A DNA stretch of 64,000 bases from Acorus gramineus (taxonomy: Eukaryota > Streptophyta > Magnoliopsida > Acorales > Acoraceae). This document shows, one piece after another, positions 46,128 to 58,832 of the stretch; positions within the stretch are counted from its first letter, which is position 1; every line of letters starts with the position of its first letter. Location: positions 3,251,788 through 3,315,787 of the forward strand of contig CM060850.1 of assembly GCA_030737835.1 (NCBI GenBank), read 5' to 3'. The notes beneath the pieces are model-generated. The model worked only from the letters and a program-made list of their open reading frames with translations. It made no database searches and was not told where the DNA came from. A program made the translations under genes and the position numbers.

Positions 46128-49100
46128 TGGAGCAGGGCAGTTCATCCCTTCCTTCAAACGCCTCTCTAAGATGGGCTATCCTTCGCCAGGCCTTCCTTTC
46201 TCCTTCTCCCCTTCCGTCCATAACAGGTTTCAAACCCTTATTTTTTTTCTTTTTTAATTGGTGACGTATCGCGATTGGGAATTCGTTTTTCAATAATCAG
46301 TCAGTCCGTCTGTTTTTGTAGACGAGCCTTCCCAAATCGACGCCTTGGAAAGGATATCGAGGAAGAGCGGCGGCGGGTTTAATCTAATCCCGCACCGTCT
46401 CTTGAACGGCCATTTCAGCAAACGATCGTCGGGCAATGAATCGAGAGATGTTTTTGTGCAATATAGTTTTCCAGTGGGAAGAGCTCTAAATCTTACACTC
46501 ATGTGAGTCCTTTTTTTGTTTTTTCTCTTTGTTTGGTAGGTGTTATAGTGTTCAATGCGGATTTTGGATTGAATTTTTAAAGTTTCCCGCAAGTGTTATA
46601 TCTGATAAAAATTTCATTTTTTATGAACCCTATTTGCAGTAATTTCGGTCCAGGATCTCACCTCGTCGATTACATTAATCCAATTCTTTAATGTGTTTAC
46701 TTTGTCCATTCTCATCTAAGCTTGCTCCAGATCAGACTCTCTCCAAATGGGGAAAGCTCTTAATCATTTTTTGAAATGCACATATTTTTTATCACATTCA
46801 TTTCAGTAGTTGTTGATGCACATTTGATTTACTGATTTACATCCATGCTCAACCTTTCTTTATGTCATTTGATGATCTAAGGAATTTTTTTGATGTGTGC
46901 GAAGATAAGCTGTACGAATGATGAGGATTCTATTATTGGTTTACTGGGTTTCATCTGGGTAGCTTGGGTTTCTGGTCTCATTTAATGTTCTGATCACACA
47001 CCAATGCATATGTTTAACAGATGATTTGGTAGAGAATACAATGGATATGTGTATTAGTTTTTAATCTGATAAGGAACTTCATGCAGCCAGAGAATAGACA
47101 ACTGCATTGACCTCAATGATTTCGAGATCTCTAGCAGATATGACATCGACAGCACAGGACTTGTCTGTAAGCTTCCTTAAGTCCTGCTCTTAGGGTTGGT
47201 TAGTTGCATAGCTTTTTTGGAATCATTTTTTTCTGGTGCATCGCATTCAATTATTAAGTTTTTTTTGACGATTTTTTTTTTAATTTTCTGTGTATTATTT
47301 GAGATATATCCCAGTTAAAATATAAATATTTATCATTGATGATGATTGATTAATTTTCATTTTTAAGACATGGCTTTAGGTTTGTCAAGCTGAATGATTA
47401 TTTATTAGATCTGACCATTCTTTGTTTTGTCTATGAACACTGTGTTCTCTTTCATCCTCTTGGGCCTTCCATTATATTTGGGTGGTTGAAATCCTTCTCA
47501 ATATACAATGTTTTTTGACAACCAAAGTGATATTATCCTTTTTTTAACCTTCATCATCATCCATGAAATTGATTGGTATCTTAGTCATGCAAATTATGTA
47601 ACTTTATGGTGTCCTGTTGCTTCTTCTTACAGGTTGTTGGCCGTCAGAAGATGTACTTGCCTATTTTTGCTTGACTAATTCAGAATTGTTCAGGTGCACC
47701 TAATATCATTTCATAACTCTCTGAGAAAATTGAAAATGCGCAGATTGTTGTTGTGTTTAATAGTGGTTTCTTTGAAACATTGCTGTAATCTACAGTTTGC
47801 AGGTTTTAGCATGTGTGAACTCAAATATCTATGTTATCTGAATCACATTGTCAATAAATCCAGGGGCAAAAGAGTCCTTGAACTTGGTTCAGGCTATGGG
47901 TTAGCTGGATTGGCTATTGCAGCATGTACAGATGCGCACAAAGTTGTGATCTCTGATGGAAATCCGGAAGTTATTGATTGTATCCTTTTAATCAGGTGAT
48001 GTCATCTGTTAGTTTGTGTGAGCATGCAAGTCCTTTTCTAGTAACATTTTGCGTTTTGAAATTACTTTAAAAAAAATCAGAATTTGTCTTTTGTGGCACC
48101 ATTAAACCCTTTTCATCTTCAAATTGTACAAAAAAAAGTGTTAAATGATTGTGCACAAGCTTATGAGCCATACAGCCATCATTGTATCTTAACATAGATA
48201 ATGGGTTTCTTGGGAAGACAAATATAGTGTACTTTGTGACTCTTTCATTACATATATATTCTTCAAGGAAAAGTTCCTTTTGTAGGACTTCTTAATCACA
48301 TTTCTTAACTAAAGCTTGCGTTTCTGAAGACACCCAGAAAAATAGGCTTAATTGTCCAAAAGCATTTCCAGCCTATTTAATATTTGATAGGCATACTTTT
48401 GTTTGGAAGATTTTATTTTTTGTGAAATGAAGATGTGATATAATTTGTCATTATAAAAGTAGAACTTGTTAATTATGGATTTTATAAAGACAAAGGTATG
48501 TTGGTTTTGGATATATGCATCTGGGTTCCATAGCTGCTGCATACAAGACCATTAGCGATGACCCTGATCTCTGTTTCATGGAATTTTCTTCTTATTTAGT
48601 CCTTAATAACCAGATGTTCAGCGTAGCATTGACTTTAATGCTGGAGTTTTTCGAGAGACTGAAGTGAAATCAATGTCACTACACTGGAATCAGGAGCAGC
48701 CCTCAGATGTCCAGAACACTTTTGATATTATTGTTGCAAGTGACTGGTATACTCAACTGTTTCCATAAAACGTAGTAATGAACATATATATTCATCTTTG
48801 ATATTATTATATGGAATTGATATGTGTTCTCACTTTTTTTTCAAATAATTATAATTTGACAACATAATGTTTATTTATTTATTGTTGTCTTTGTCATGCC
48901 TGTGTCCTAGTCTTTCAAAAATTGTCTTGTCATCTTGTCCCAATGATGTGTCCGTGCGGCTCTACAGTAAGCTAAGTGCATATGTTGAATTTAGTCTTAA
49001 AATTCCAGCCTATTCTCTGGTTTAGAGTGAATACGCATGTGATGTGAGTGCATGCTTGTCTGTCTATCAGTTTATGTGAGTCATGCTCCGTCTGCGTCTC

Positions 49101-49721
49101 CTCCTGGCTCCTGATTTTTTTTGTGTGTGTGTGGATGGGTGTGGAGCTGTGTGCATCCCGATTTGTTAATGCACTGTGTATGTGAAGTCCTGCAATTTGC
49201 ATGGACCAAACATGAAGCATGTTCACAAATAGATGAACTGTTTATCCATTGATTAACTGATTAACACAAACCGGATTTGGCTCATGGCTATTTCCATATA
49301 GTACATTTCCCCCCTCAATCTCTGTATAGTACATTGGGAGTGCATTGCAGGATAGTAATATCATCTCATATATATGTTAATTTTGACTTTATTATTTGAG
49401 TTATCTTACATGTCACATATACTTGTAAATGTCTGCAGCACCTTTTTCAAGAAATTCCACAAAAGACTTGCCCTGACAGTCAAGTCCTTGCTGAAATATT
49501 CTGAGACTTCAGAGGCCATATTTCTCAGCCCCAGAAGGGGTGATTCACTGGAGAAATTCTTAGAGGAAATTGAGGCGAACAACCTTCGTTTGAGTGTGAT
49601 AGAGGACTATAACGATGAGATCTGGAACCAGCATGTGAAATTCCTAAATGGTGGTGATACGTCTTGGCCCAACTATGACATGGATCACTGCTACCCCTTG
49701 CTTGTCAAAATATCATTTTGA
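46127..49721 (+). CDS. Calmodulin-lysine N-methyltransferase-like protein (CaM KMT)
   Basis: Seven exons: 46127-46226, 46322-46502, 47087-47166, 47633-47693, 47864-47979, 48614-48746, 49439-49721. They join in frame to 317 residues, close to plant CaM KMT. The conserved parts include RISRKSGGGFNLIP near the start, DLNDFEIS, then methyltransferase motif I ELGSGYGLAGLA (from residue 147), VVISDGNPEV (acidic residue for the cosubstrate), the later LHWNQ, and FDIIVASDCTFFKKFHK. The enzyme transfers methyl groups from S-adenosylmethionine to a lysine of calmodulin (trimethyl-Lys115), tuning calcium signalling; it is expected in cytosol and nucleus. The start codon was chosen because it gives the family N-terminus and follows the GA repeat. 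At the exon 3-4 joint two Cys codons adjoin (VCCWPSED), where relatives have one or a Pro; the acceptor may be shifted slightly. Confidence 0.92.
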
Positions 49722-52496
49722 GGCCACTTTTACTACTTTGCTGATTCTTATTTTTTTAATTTTATATTTTTCATTTGGATTCCTCCATGAGACCCTTGAT
49801 TCTGAGTCTTGACATCATAATTTGCATTTGGTTTAGTGACATTACCTCGCTTTCTGTGCATTGTCAGATCTATTTATATAATTTGATTTGATTTTGAACG
49901 TGTTCATTTTGATTAGTAGGCATTATACTTCAAAGCTCATTTGTGGATAATTTTTGAGGCCAGCATGATCCTTAGGTTGAAGCTGAATGGTTATAGTAGT
50001 TTTGAAATACCAATATCACGTCCTGTCTCTATTAATCTTTTTTGTTTTTGATGTTGACAATTGGAAATGGTAGCTGTGAGTTGTAAAAAGACTCATCATA
50101 TTTGACGAAGTTTAATGAGTATCATATAATAATTGTTTCCCATTTGTCTAGCTCACTTGGAGTTAACAGGATCCGATATAGAGTAGGACAATTGATAATA
50201 AATATTAGGTCTCCTTGGGTGAAGGAAATGAATCTTAAGTATCTCAGAGGATGGGAACTGCTTTCTTAGAAACCATTAGTATATCGTATGACTATAATAG
50301 GAGTGGGAGAGAACCAGCAAGGAAGTTGGGTGAGTATTTATGAATCCATACACGAATAATTTGTATAACTTTGAACTTGATTGATATTTTTTTTTTATTA
50401 ACACATTAAAAGTTCATTAAATAAAATATAAGGTCAATTTTTTTTTTTAAGAAAAAGCAGGAGCAAAAAATGATGCCCCTCGAACAAGGAAAGGTGGCGA
50501 GGGATCTCCACAAAATGATAGAAGAAAACCAAACAAACAAAAAAAAAGGAGCAATAAAAGGTCCAATAATGTAAAACATGTTATGTACGACCACTCTATG
50601 CATGGTAAAGAAGTATTCTTTTTTTTTTTGTTTGCTTGTTCTTCATGTTTTGTGGAGGCATCTATGAGATCTATTGTTCAAAACTTAAAAACATGCTGTT
50701 GCAGATAAAGGTGGTGTTCTGTGCATTTTTGGTTTATGTGATCTATGTTTGATGGTACACTTAATAATCATTTTAGGAAGCTTCTGTTATTCTGGATCCT
50801 TGCTTTGAGGAAAGAAGGCTGCTTCGGTAAGTTTCCCATTTGTTCATGGCATTTATGTTTAACTTAGTGCATTGAAGATGCATTGGTCAAGTATGGTTGG
50901 CAAGGCATTATATGTCAACTCAATGTTTTTATTGTCTTAGATTTTATAGCATATATGCTCTTATATGACATGATTTAATTCAGTGATATGATTTTGTGAT
51001 CACATTTGCACATTAATCGTGAATTCTTCACTATTTGTCTTCACTGCACATGACATTCATTCATTTATGAATGCAACTCAATTAAACTTCTACTACATTT
51101 CATTGGCTAAGATATGACTTTACCGTGCCTTTTTTAGTAAGATCTGCAGGTTAACTTGATCACACACCTCCACTACTTTATTCTTATTAGATGACAAACG
51201 TTAAATTTGCCACTGACAGATTACCCTTACATTACATGTACTGGTAGGCCCATAGAATGGTTAATAACAATGCTTACCAGGATGTCAATTAGTGGTTGTC
51301 AACCAAACAGATGTTTTAGTTATTGTTATCTTTATAGATCTTATTCAGAGATAATCACTTTTCCTCCCTTTATTAAGGCAGTGCTCCTCAACTTTTGACA
51401 CAGATTATTCCTTATCTTCTCTCAAGTATAGTTATATGTAAAGCTAGTCCACCCTATAGAATTTTAAATAATTGTGCATATTTATGGGATAGAATGTGTT
51501 AAAGAAAGGTTCAAAATTTTCTGAAATTTGAATATATTTCATTTTCTGAAAGAACACTATGTTTGTTAGTCAACATTTTGAAACTCTGATGCTGATAAAT
51601 ATGTATAACAGTAGAAGCTATTTAGATGAACCATAGTCTTTCAACAGCTCTCCCCCCACTCAAGTGTCCGTTCTGATCTTTTCTTTACCTCTCTTTCTGA
51701 TATAAAGTCTTCAATCCCATGTTCGGTTGCCCCTGTTGGGAATAAAGTGAAACTATTGAAATGCATTTCAATCCTTATCAAGTAGAAAGTAGTTTTGTTT
51801 CCTTTCTCACATTTAGAATGAGAGAGGGCCCTATGGAATGTTCCCCTTTTCACCAGTTGCTGAAGGGAGATGTATTTTAACACCCCACATATTTTTTTTA
51901 AATCCTGTTGAAGGCATCCATCCCTTCTGCCCCTTTAAGACTACTTTCTTATTATTTTATTGAGGATCATTTGCTTTTTATCAAGCAATATCTTGTGCAG
52001 TTTCCAAATATTTCAACATGAAAATAATTAGTGTTAGCTTGTGATTTAGGTTTTCAAGTGAATCATGTGAGTTTTAGTTGGATGATGACTCAATTGCATA
52101 ATGCAGGTTGCCCTGAGGAATCTCAATGGACCAAAAACATATATGGCAATCATTTTTTAATGATCATGTTCACTTAAGCTAGGGCTTCCACCAGTTGTGG
52201 ATGTCAGTTAGACAACTGTTTGTAAAAACAGTGTCAATATGTTATGGAGTTGGTTATTTTGGATTTTTGAAATCATGGGGTAATTTTTTGACATTTAGTT
52301 CCATGTTTTGATAATATATTCCTCTAATTGGGTAGAGATGAACTTATGAGCCGCAACTGATAATTTGGTATTGCTTTGAATTAGTTTTAAAGTCTGTCAT
52401 TCCTTAACCCAAAAGTTGAAATATTCGATAGTGTATGTTGTATTTGAATTTTTATAAAAAAAGGGGTAGGTTGCTCTCAAGCAAAAAACCAAAAAA
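49722..52496. other. Intergenic, no gene seen
   Basis: The methyltransferase 3' region is followed by moderately AT-rich unique-looking sequence without long open frames. A segment near 50400-50600 carries poly-A/T tracts and an open frame on the minus strand with no recognisable domain. No element ends were identified. Confidence 0.45.
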
Positions 52497-52870
52497 AAAA
52501 AGGAGGGGGGGCAGGGGGGATGAGAGAGAAAGAAAGAGAGAAAGGAGAGGGGGTTGGGAGGGAGATGGTGGCGGTGGAAATTAGCTTTCTCTCTCTCTCT
52601 CTCTCTCTCTCTCACCCTACCCCTCTGCCCCCACACCGCCATCCCTTTCACTGTTGTCCCCTGCAACCTTCACCCTTTCCCCTCTTCTCTTTCTCCTTTC
52701 TTCTCTCTCTTTTTCTCTCCCCCTCCATTGCGTCCTCACTGTCACCGTCACCTCCTTTGCTCGCTGTGCTTGTCTTGTTTCAACTACCTTGGCACAACCC
52801 CCACCCCCACTTGCTCTCTCTCACTCAGATGCGAACCTCACCCTCATAAAAGACAAACACAAGGGGTAGG
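52497..52870. repeat. Low-complexity purine block then (CT)n-rich block
   Basis: A/G-rich sequence (about 52497-52565) changes to C/T-rich (52588-52740, with a (TC)n run at about 52588-52614), then GC-richer sequence. Several accidental Ser/Leu/Pro-rich open frames result; none has the look of a conserved protein. A strong purine/pyrimidine strand switch of this kind can form triplex DNA. Confidence 0.6.
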
Positions 52871-53912
52871 TTTGCGTGTTGAAGGGATTTTTTTGGCTCT
52901 CCCCCTCAGTGAATTTGTAAAAATATGTAATTTATTGTATATACATAAAAAAAAAATTAAAACATGTTGGGTTTTCACTAGGAACCTTACAAAAAAATCT
53001 AATTATCTTAATGTCAGTTGTAAAGGGTGAATACTGAATTTCTTTCACAAATAAAGGATATTAATTTAAGATGTTTTTTTTTTCCATTTGAAAAATGCTT
53101 TCAGAAATCAGTTTCAAACTCCACGAGTTCTCTTTTCATGAAAAGAGCTAGGCATTCTTGAAGATTCTATCAATGAAATTTTACTTCCTAGAGCAGTCAA
53201 CTTGATGACTATCTTTGAATACAAATTTTTATGGTGTTTCACTTGCTAGAGCATTCAGATATCTAGTTGGATAAAATTCTAAAATGCTCAATAAGGAAAT
53301 GATATTTGTTTTACCAAAAAATAATAATAATAATAATTTGTCAAATTCTATATGCACCGCACCTTCTCGGACTATGGAAAGAATCAAAGAAGTGTCCTTT
53401 GCGCGCCTGTCGAGCACTTCCATTTCTTTTCTTGATAACTGCCACCACATGCTTTAAACGGTAGCAAAGTGACTGTAGAACATTTATGGGTATCGATGAA
53501 AGCTCTCAATTTAAAAACAATAAACACAAAAGGTTAAAAAAAAATAGAAAAATATAAATTGAATCAATCATAAACAAGGAAGCATCATCCCAATGTCCTT
53601 TTCTCTAATCCTACTTTTTGTTCACTTCTTTAACCCAATATTTAATAATTGCACAGACATCTCACATGTATTGATGGCACAAAAAAAAAAAATAAAAATA
53701 AAAATAAAAATACAAACTGTATGAGATGCTTTGATGATCTGAATCCTAAACAAGAGAAACTATACATTCTACACCATTTTGGTCAATTAAATAAATCCAA
53801 ATCCCTCTCATTCATCTCCCAACAATTTTGTTACTGTTCACTAGGGAAGCTTCAGTATCTGAACTACCAATCTCTCATATAGTCAATAATGACAAGATGA
53901 GGAGTGTTTGAA
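52871..53912. other. 3' flank of the thaumatin-like gene, no gene seen
   Basis: AT-rich. It holds an (ATA)n tract near 53320-53335 and an (AAAAT)n tract at about 53685-53711. The 3' untranslated region of the minus-strand thaumatin-like gene should occupy about 53700-53912. Confidence 0.45.
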
Positions 53913-55422
53913 TTACAAGACGAGTAAAGAAGAGATGAGAAGACAACAAGCAATGAAAGTGACGGTTAAAGCTGAATCATGAAGTGAAGACATCCTGTGA
54001 GTGTTTGCATCTGCAGTTGCCAGGCTTGCAAGCCAACTGTCTGCAAACATCACTCCTGTTGTTTCTGGTGGTGATGTTGTTGTTGTTGTTGATGCTGCTG
54101 TAGCTGCAGCTGCAGCTGCCTTTGGCTGTGTAGAATCTCTTGATGACTTCAGACTGTATTAATCAACCAATAAAAAACCCACTAATTAATATCACTTTTT
54201 AAATAAGAATTCAACAAACAAATAGGATGGACAAAAATAACAAGGAAAATGATACATCCAGTCACCCCGATCATTTTATTTTTTTTTAAAAAGTACATAT
54301 TCATTTAAAATATATACTTAGATAAACTGATGTTGTATTTGGTTAAAACTGATTTTATGCAAAAGCTGAATTTAAAACTGATTTTGTAAGAAGTTGTCTC
54401 TCTACCGTTTTTGAAAAACTCAAGTTTTGTGCATTTGTTTACATAAATATGTCTGCAACTTCGGCTTTAGTTTTTCTGTTTAGATACGGGTTTGAGAAAA
54501 ATAGTTTCCTACAAATCTAAAAGCTGTCCAAACTGGTTTTCAAACTAGCCTTTAGTGTAAATCAGATTGAGTGTATTGACGCAGAGATAACAAACCTGGT
54601 GAGATCAGGACAGAAGGTGATGGTGTAATCCGCGGAAGCGCAAGTGAAGGTGCTGGTGGCGTCGTCGTACGCGTAACTATACGACCTTGGACAGGCGGAC
54701 TTGAACATCTGCGAATACACAGACGGAGCGCACTTGTCGGGCGACCCGAATTCCCCGCTGCAGCAGTACTCGGGCTTCCCGAAAGCCTCGCACGCGCTCC
54801 GGCAGGCCGTGCCGTCCCCCGTCCGGAGCTCCGCGGGACACCGCGCGTTCAGGTCCGCCACGCACCCCGTCGACCCGCACGCGCCTGCCCCGGACGACAA
54901 CGACGACGGCGCGGCGTCCACCATCATTGGGAGGTTGTAGCCGTCGACGAGACTCACGTCGTAGAAGTCCTTCGACCCGGGCGAGCCGAGCGTGAACTCC
55001 GCGAGCGTCGCGGGAGGGGCGGCGCCCGCGCCGTTGCAGGCGACCTGGTCCGAGCCGCAGTCGCCGGTGGTGCAGGTTCCCCTGCCGGAGGAGTCGAATT
55101 TGCAGCCGGTCCGGCCCCAGAACCGGCCGGACCAGCCCGTCGGGGCGTCGAATGTCTGGGTGGTCCCGTGGGGGAGCTCGAATCCGGTGGTGCCCAATGG
55201 TGGGCTACCCGCGCTGGAGAGGATGCCGGGCCACACTGGGTGGTCGCACTTGTTGATGAATGTAAATGTGGCTCCTTTGACACCTGCAAGATAAAACCCA
55301 CATTAGATCAAGAGACCCAGATGAGCAAAAACCAAGAACCCAAACTGAGACTGAAGTGGTTTTGTGTGGGTACCTTGAAGAAGTAGTGAGAAAAGCATGG
55401 TTAGCATGAGAGTTGAAGCCAT
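53913..55422 (-). CDS. Thaumatin-like protein (PR-5 family) with probable GPI anchor
   Basis: Minus-strand exons 55422-55374, 55283-54596 and 54153-53913 join in frame to 325 residues. Residues 1-21 are a signal peptide (MASTLMLTMLFSLLLQ...). The thaumatin domain has all 16 conserved cysteines, the family signature GRTGCKFDSSGRGTC, GDCGSDQVACNGAGAAPPATL, DFYDVSLVDGYNLPM and the PEYCCSGEF stretch. The C-terminal exon adds a Ser/Thr/Ala-rich linker coded by GCA and ACA repeats and a final hydrophobic tail TVTFIACCLLISSLLVL with no charge after it, the form of a GPI-attachment signal. It should be secreted and held at the outer face of the plasma membrane or wall. PR-5 proteins are linked to defence, and some bind beta-glucans. 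Exon 2 is very GC-rich, unlike its surroundings. Confidence 0.93.
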
Positions 55423-58400
55423 TGAACCAAGTGGTCAATTGGGTTTCTAAATCTAGTGTTTTTTGGGGGGTATTTTGAGATGAAATTTTCAGAGTGGTTT
55501 GTTGAGGAGGAAAGAAAATGGTGTATTTTGGGGAGAGGGGGAGGGGAGATGGCAGGGCCGCAGGGGTTATAGGAGGAATGGAAGGGGGATTGGAGTTCCC
55601 CCAATATCAAATCTTCTGCCACTGGTCAGTGGTTGGGACTGGGAGGGTTTGGTTTAGGTGAGAAGAGATTTTTTTTTTTTTCTTGAGGAGAGGAGATTGT
55701 TGAGGGGAGAAATCTCATCCTCTCCTATGAATCTTATTTATGTTAGTTCTCAGTGGAAAATGCTAGGCTTGATGTGTCAAATATAATTATAAAATTTGAT
55801 TTATATATAATTTAATAAATTGTATGAATTTATATATACAATTTTTTTTTAGAATGAATTATTTTAATGAAATTAAATGATAATATATATTTTTTTTAAA
55901 AATAATGTGTTCACTTTCCTGTGCAACCCCGTGATATACTGTATTTTTCTTTGAAATTAAAAAAATATGATTTTTACACTGTATTATTATAGTATATAAA
56001 CAGCTGGACCGTAAACGTTACAGTGTGTATAATTTCCAAATCACTGTTCACACTGCATGCTGAACAATTGTAGTAAAATAAAAGTGGCGTACGAAAATGA
56101 TATTTATTTTGCATTGTTACAATTTAGATAGAGATAAAATATTGCTCATTTGGGTGGCAGGCAAAGCGTATAAAACATATAGAATACTGACTCTCACGGG
56201 CTTCTTATTTATCACATGGAAAATGTTATATTTAAGTCCCGTATTGGCAATTTTGGCTTCAAATGCAATATACATCTTTTTAAATTTTTTAGAAACAAGA
56301 TACATCATTGATGAAGTAAGTAATTTTATAAAAAATAACATATATATATATATATTTTAATGAATTGTATAGACTTATTTATAAAGTATGCAAGAATTTT
56401 TTCAATGAGAAACATGAGTTTGTAATATGAGCTGAGTAACAACACCCTCAACACATTGATCTATTATTGGGGGGGGGGGGGGGGGGTTCTCAATTAATCA
56501 TGGTAGAAAACTTATATTGTCAATGGTCGACAAAAAAGGGGGAAAATGATACTTAATCAATTGTGTTACTATAAGACTTAGAACTTTTTTTTGTGGTCTA
56601 ATCAATTGTGTTACTAAGATTTCAACTTTTTTGTGGCGTAAACTTGAAAACAAAGTTCTTAGTTTTCATGATTAATCTCAATCGGTCCCCCCCCCCATCT
56701 GGGTACACAATATCCTTCTATGTGTTATCAAAATCATGGGATGCTTTGACCCTAAGTTGGGAGGCATCATCAACCATCAGCCAAAAAAAAAAAAAGGGTA
56801 TGAATGGCATCAAGAGATTTATGGGGAAAGTGACGATTTCATGAATCATTATGACACAAATAAGTCGCAATATTGATATGTGAGCATTATAATGAGACGC
56901 TCTGTTCGACTTTGAACTATTAATTTTTTTTAGCATGCTTTTGTGCAGTGGTTTTAACTTATCAAAGTCACCTCACATGATTTACATTGGACCAAATTAA
57001 TTAATAGACGTCTATGTAATTTTGTTGTCCTCTATATGGACTACTTGTGTTGATAATCTACAAAAAAAAATAAATTTAAATATATATTTTATTTTTTAAA
57101 AAGCATTCACTTTATTAGATAAATGCATATCTTAAAAAAATTTCAATATTGTAAATTAAATTGCAACGAGAATGATTGTTTGTAATATTTTTAAATCAAT
57201 GCCTTTATTTATTATTCGTGAAAGAAAAAGACTGTACGGCCTTCTTTAAGAAAAATTGAAAAGAACATAGTGAGGGATGCAGGAGTTGGGGTGGAAACCT
57301 CAATATGATGAGAGTTCGGATGCAGTGAATGTTAGATACCATTGGTTCTGCATTATGTGGATCATTCAATACGACGGTATGAGCACAATACGAAGGCAAA
57401 CCCATGGAAATACCTTTTTTTTATCAAAGATAAATAGACACTGTGTAATGGCAAACTAACATGTTTAGAGATAACACTGAGTCTTTCATTAGGGTTTGAC
57501 ACAAACTAATATAATCAACATTGGCTCAGATGGGGAGGGGGGGGGGGTATTATGGGGTATCTCCACTCCCTATAACACTACTTTATAGGTGGTCCATCCT
57601 AATCGCACGGACCCTTTTTTTTTATTTATTGTTGTTGTCTCTGTGTCCAATGGTCCAATATATACCCCACAGTACATATTCAATTGCCACCCTTACCTAA
57701 CTAAAAAATCAAGTGTTTAACAGTTAAACACAATCATGCACACAGGTGTCCTAATCATGAAACGATAGATAAGGCAGTCAAAAATCAAAATCATTGGACA
57801 TGGTCTGATCTTGGTCCACCACTGACTTTGCTATAATTCATACAATGTTGTTGGAGGAAACATGAATAATAGACATTCATACTTCTATTTCAGTAATTCC
57901 CTTTGATTACTTATTACGGACTTATTTATATTGGTGTTTGTCATAGTTATAGTTGAATCTTAACCTCCTGTTTGAGGGTGATACAGTTTTATCCAAGACA
58001 AATTTATATTTTCGTATGGATAGTTATCGCAATGGTTTTTTAAATTACACTTTTATTTTGTAATTATCTTATATATATATAATCAGGATGCATAATACAT
58101 GGAGAAGTAATTTCGACCCCTTTATAAACGCTACTACTCACTTATCTTGACATATAACTATTAGATTGTATTAGTGTAAATTATATTTTTGTTTTGTTAT
58201 TACAACCCCGTTGAGGTTTACTCTTCCTTCTAGGCCAAACAGGATCTACCCAATCTGTTAGTGATATTTCCACAATTATGATGCGTTTCTCTCCTATTAC
58301 CTATACAAAGAAAATGTTAAGAACAATGGATTTCCAATATGTTTTCTTCATTGAAGAAAAAAAGGTTTTTTTTTTTTTTTTTGTTGAGATTAGAGTTTAC

Positions 58401-58732
58401 AAAAAAAATCTAACATCCTAAGAAAAGATTGAAATCTAGTAACATAATTTAACCTAAATTTAATCTCAACTAATTAAAAAAAGGACTGGTAATCTTCTAA
58501 TTAATTGATTTTAAAATGTTTTAGTTGACAGAGCCGAACTAAAAAAAATCTCAGTCAAAGAACAAAAAAAAAAAAAAAAAATCAACGATGTGATCTGACA
58601 AGTTGAGGGAATCATCTTCAAAGTTCCGAAAAACGACCGTTGGTGAAAAGAGGTCCCACCATCTACCGCCTGTAGCCGGTCACCCCGTAATAATCACCAA
58701 AATATTCGGTGACCAAAAATGAAAGGCTGACG
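55423..58732. other. Upstream region of the thaumatin-like gene and intergenic DNA
   Basis: The thaumatin-like promoter should lie in about 55423-55800 on the minus strand. Beyond it the DNA is AT-rich with pieces of the foldback family (about 55790-56400), a G-run of about 18 near 56470-56487, a 42-bp direct repeat (near 56558 and 56600, TCAATTGTGTTACTA) and a second G-run near 57536-57547. No gene is seen. Confidence 0.45.
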
Positions 58733-58832
58733 ATGACGTGTACGTAGTGACTCATGACCCCATCAGCACGTGCTTGTCCGACGTGGCAACAGTTTTATTT
58801 ACACGTCACAACCGTCCGTTGGATGACACGTG
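58733..58832. promoter_or_regulatory. Cluster of ACGT-core motifs without an adjacent gene
   Basis: Six ACGT cores fall within 96 bp: GATGACGTGT, TACGTAG, GCACGTGC, GACGTGGC, ACACGTCA and ACACGTGG. Several match ABRE or G-box forms bound by plant bZIP and bHLH factors. The surrounding 58620-58860 is GC-richer than its flanks. No open frame follows on either strand, so it may be a remnant promoter or serve a gene outside the window. Confidence 0.45.

Noticed and set aside
52520-53030. Ser/Leu/Pro-rich open frames of 70-158 codons
   Set aside because: They come from the (CT)n and purine-rich low-complexity tract and have no conserved content.
54050-54120. Poly-Gln reading of the CAA/CAG-like repeat
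   Set aside because: The spliced frame of the thaumatin-like gene reads this tract as Ala and Thr; the Gln frame is not joined to any exon.
54677-55301. Plus- and minus-strand alternate frames across the thaumatin-like exon
   Set aside because: Same GC-rich shadow effect; only the 16-cysteine frame fits a protein family.
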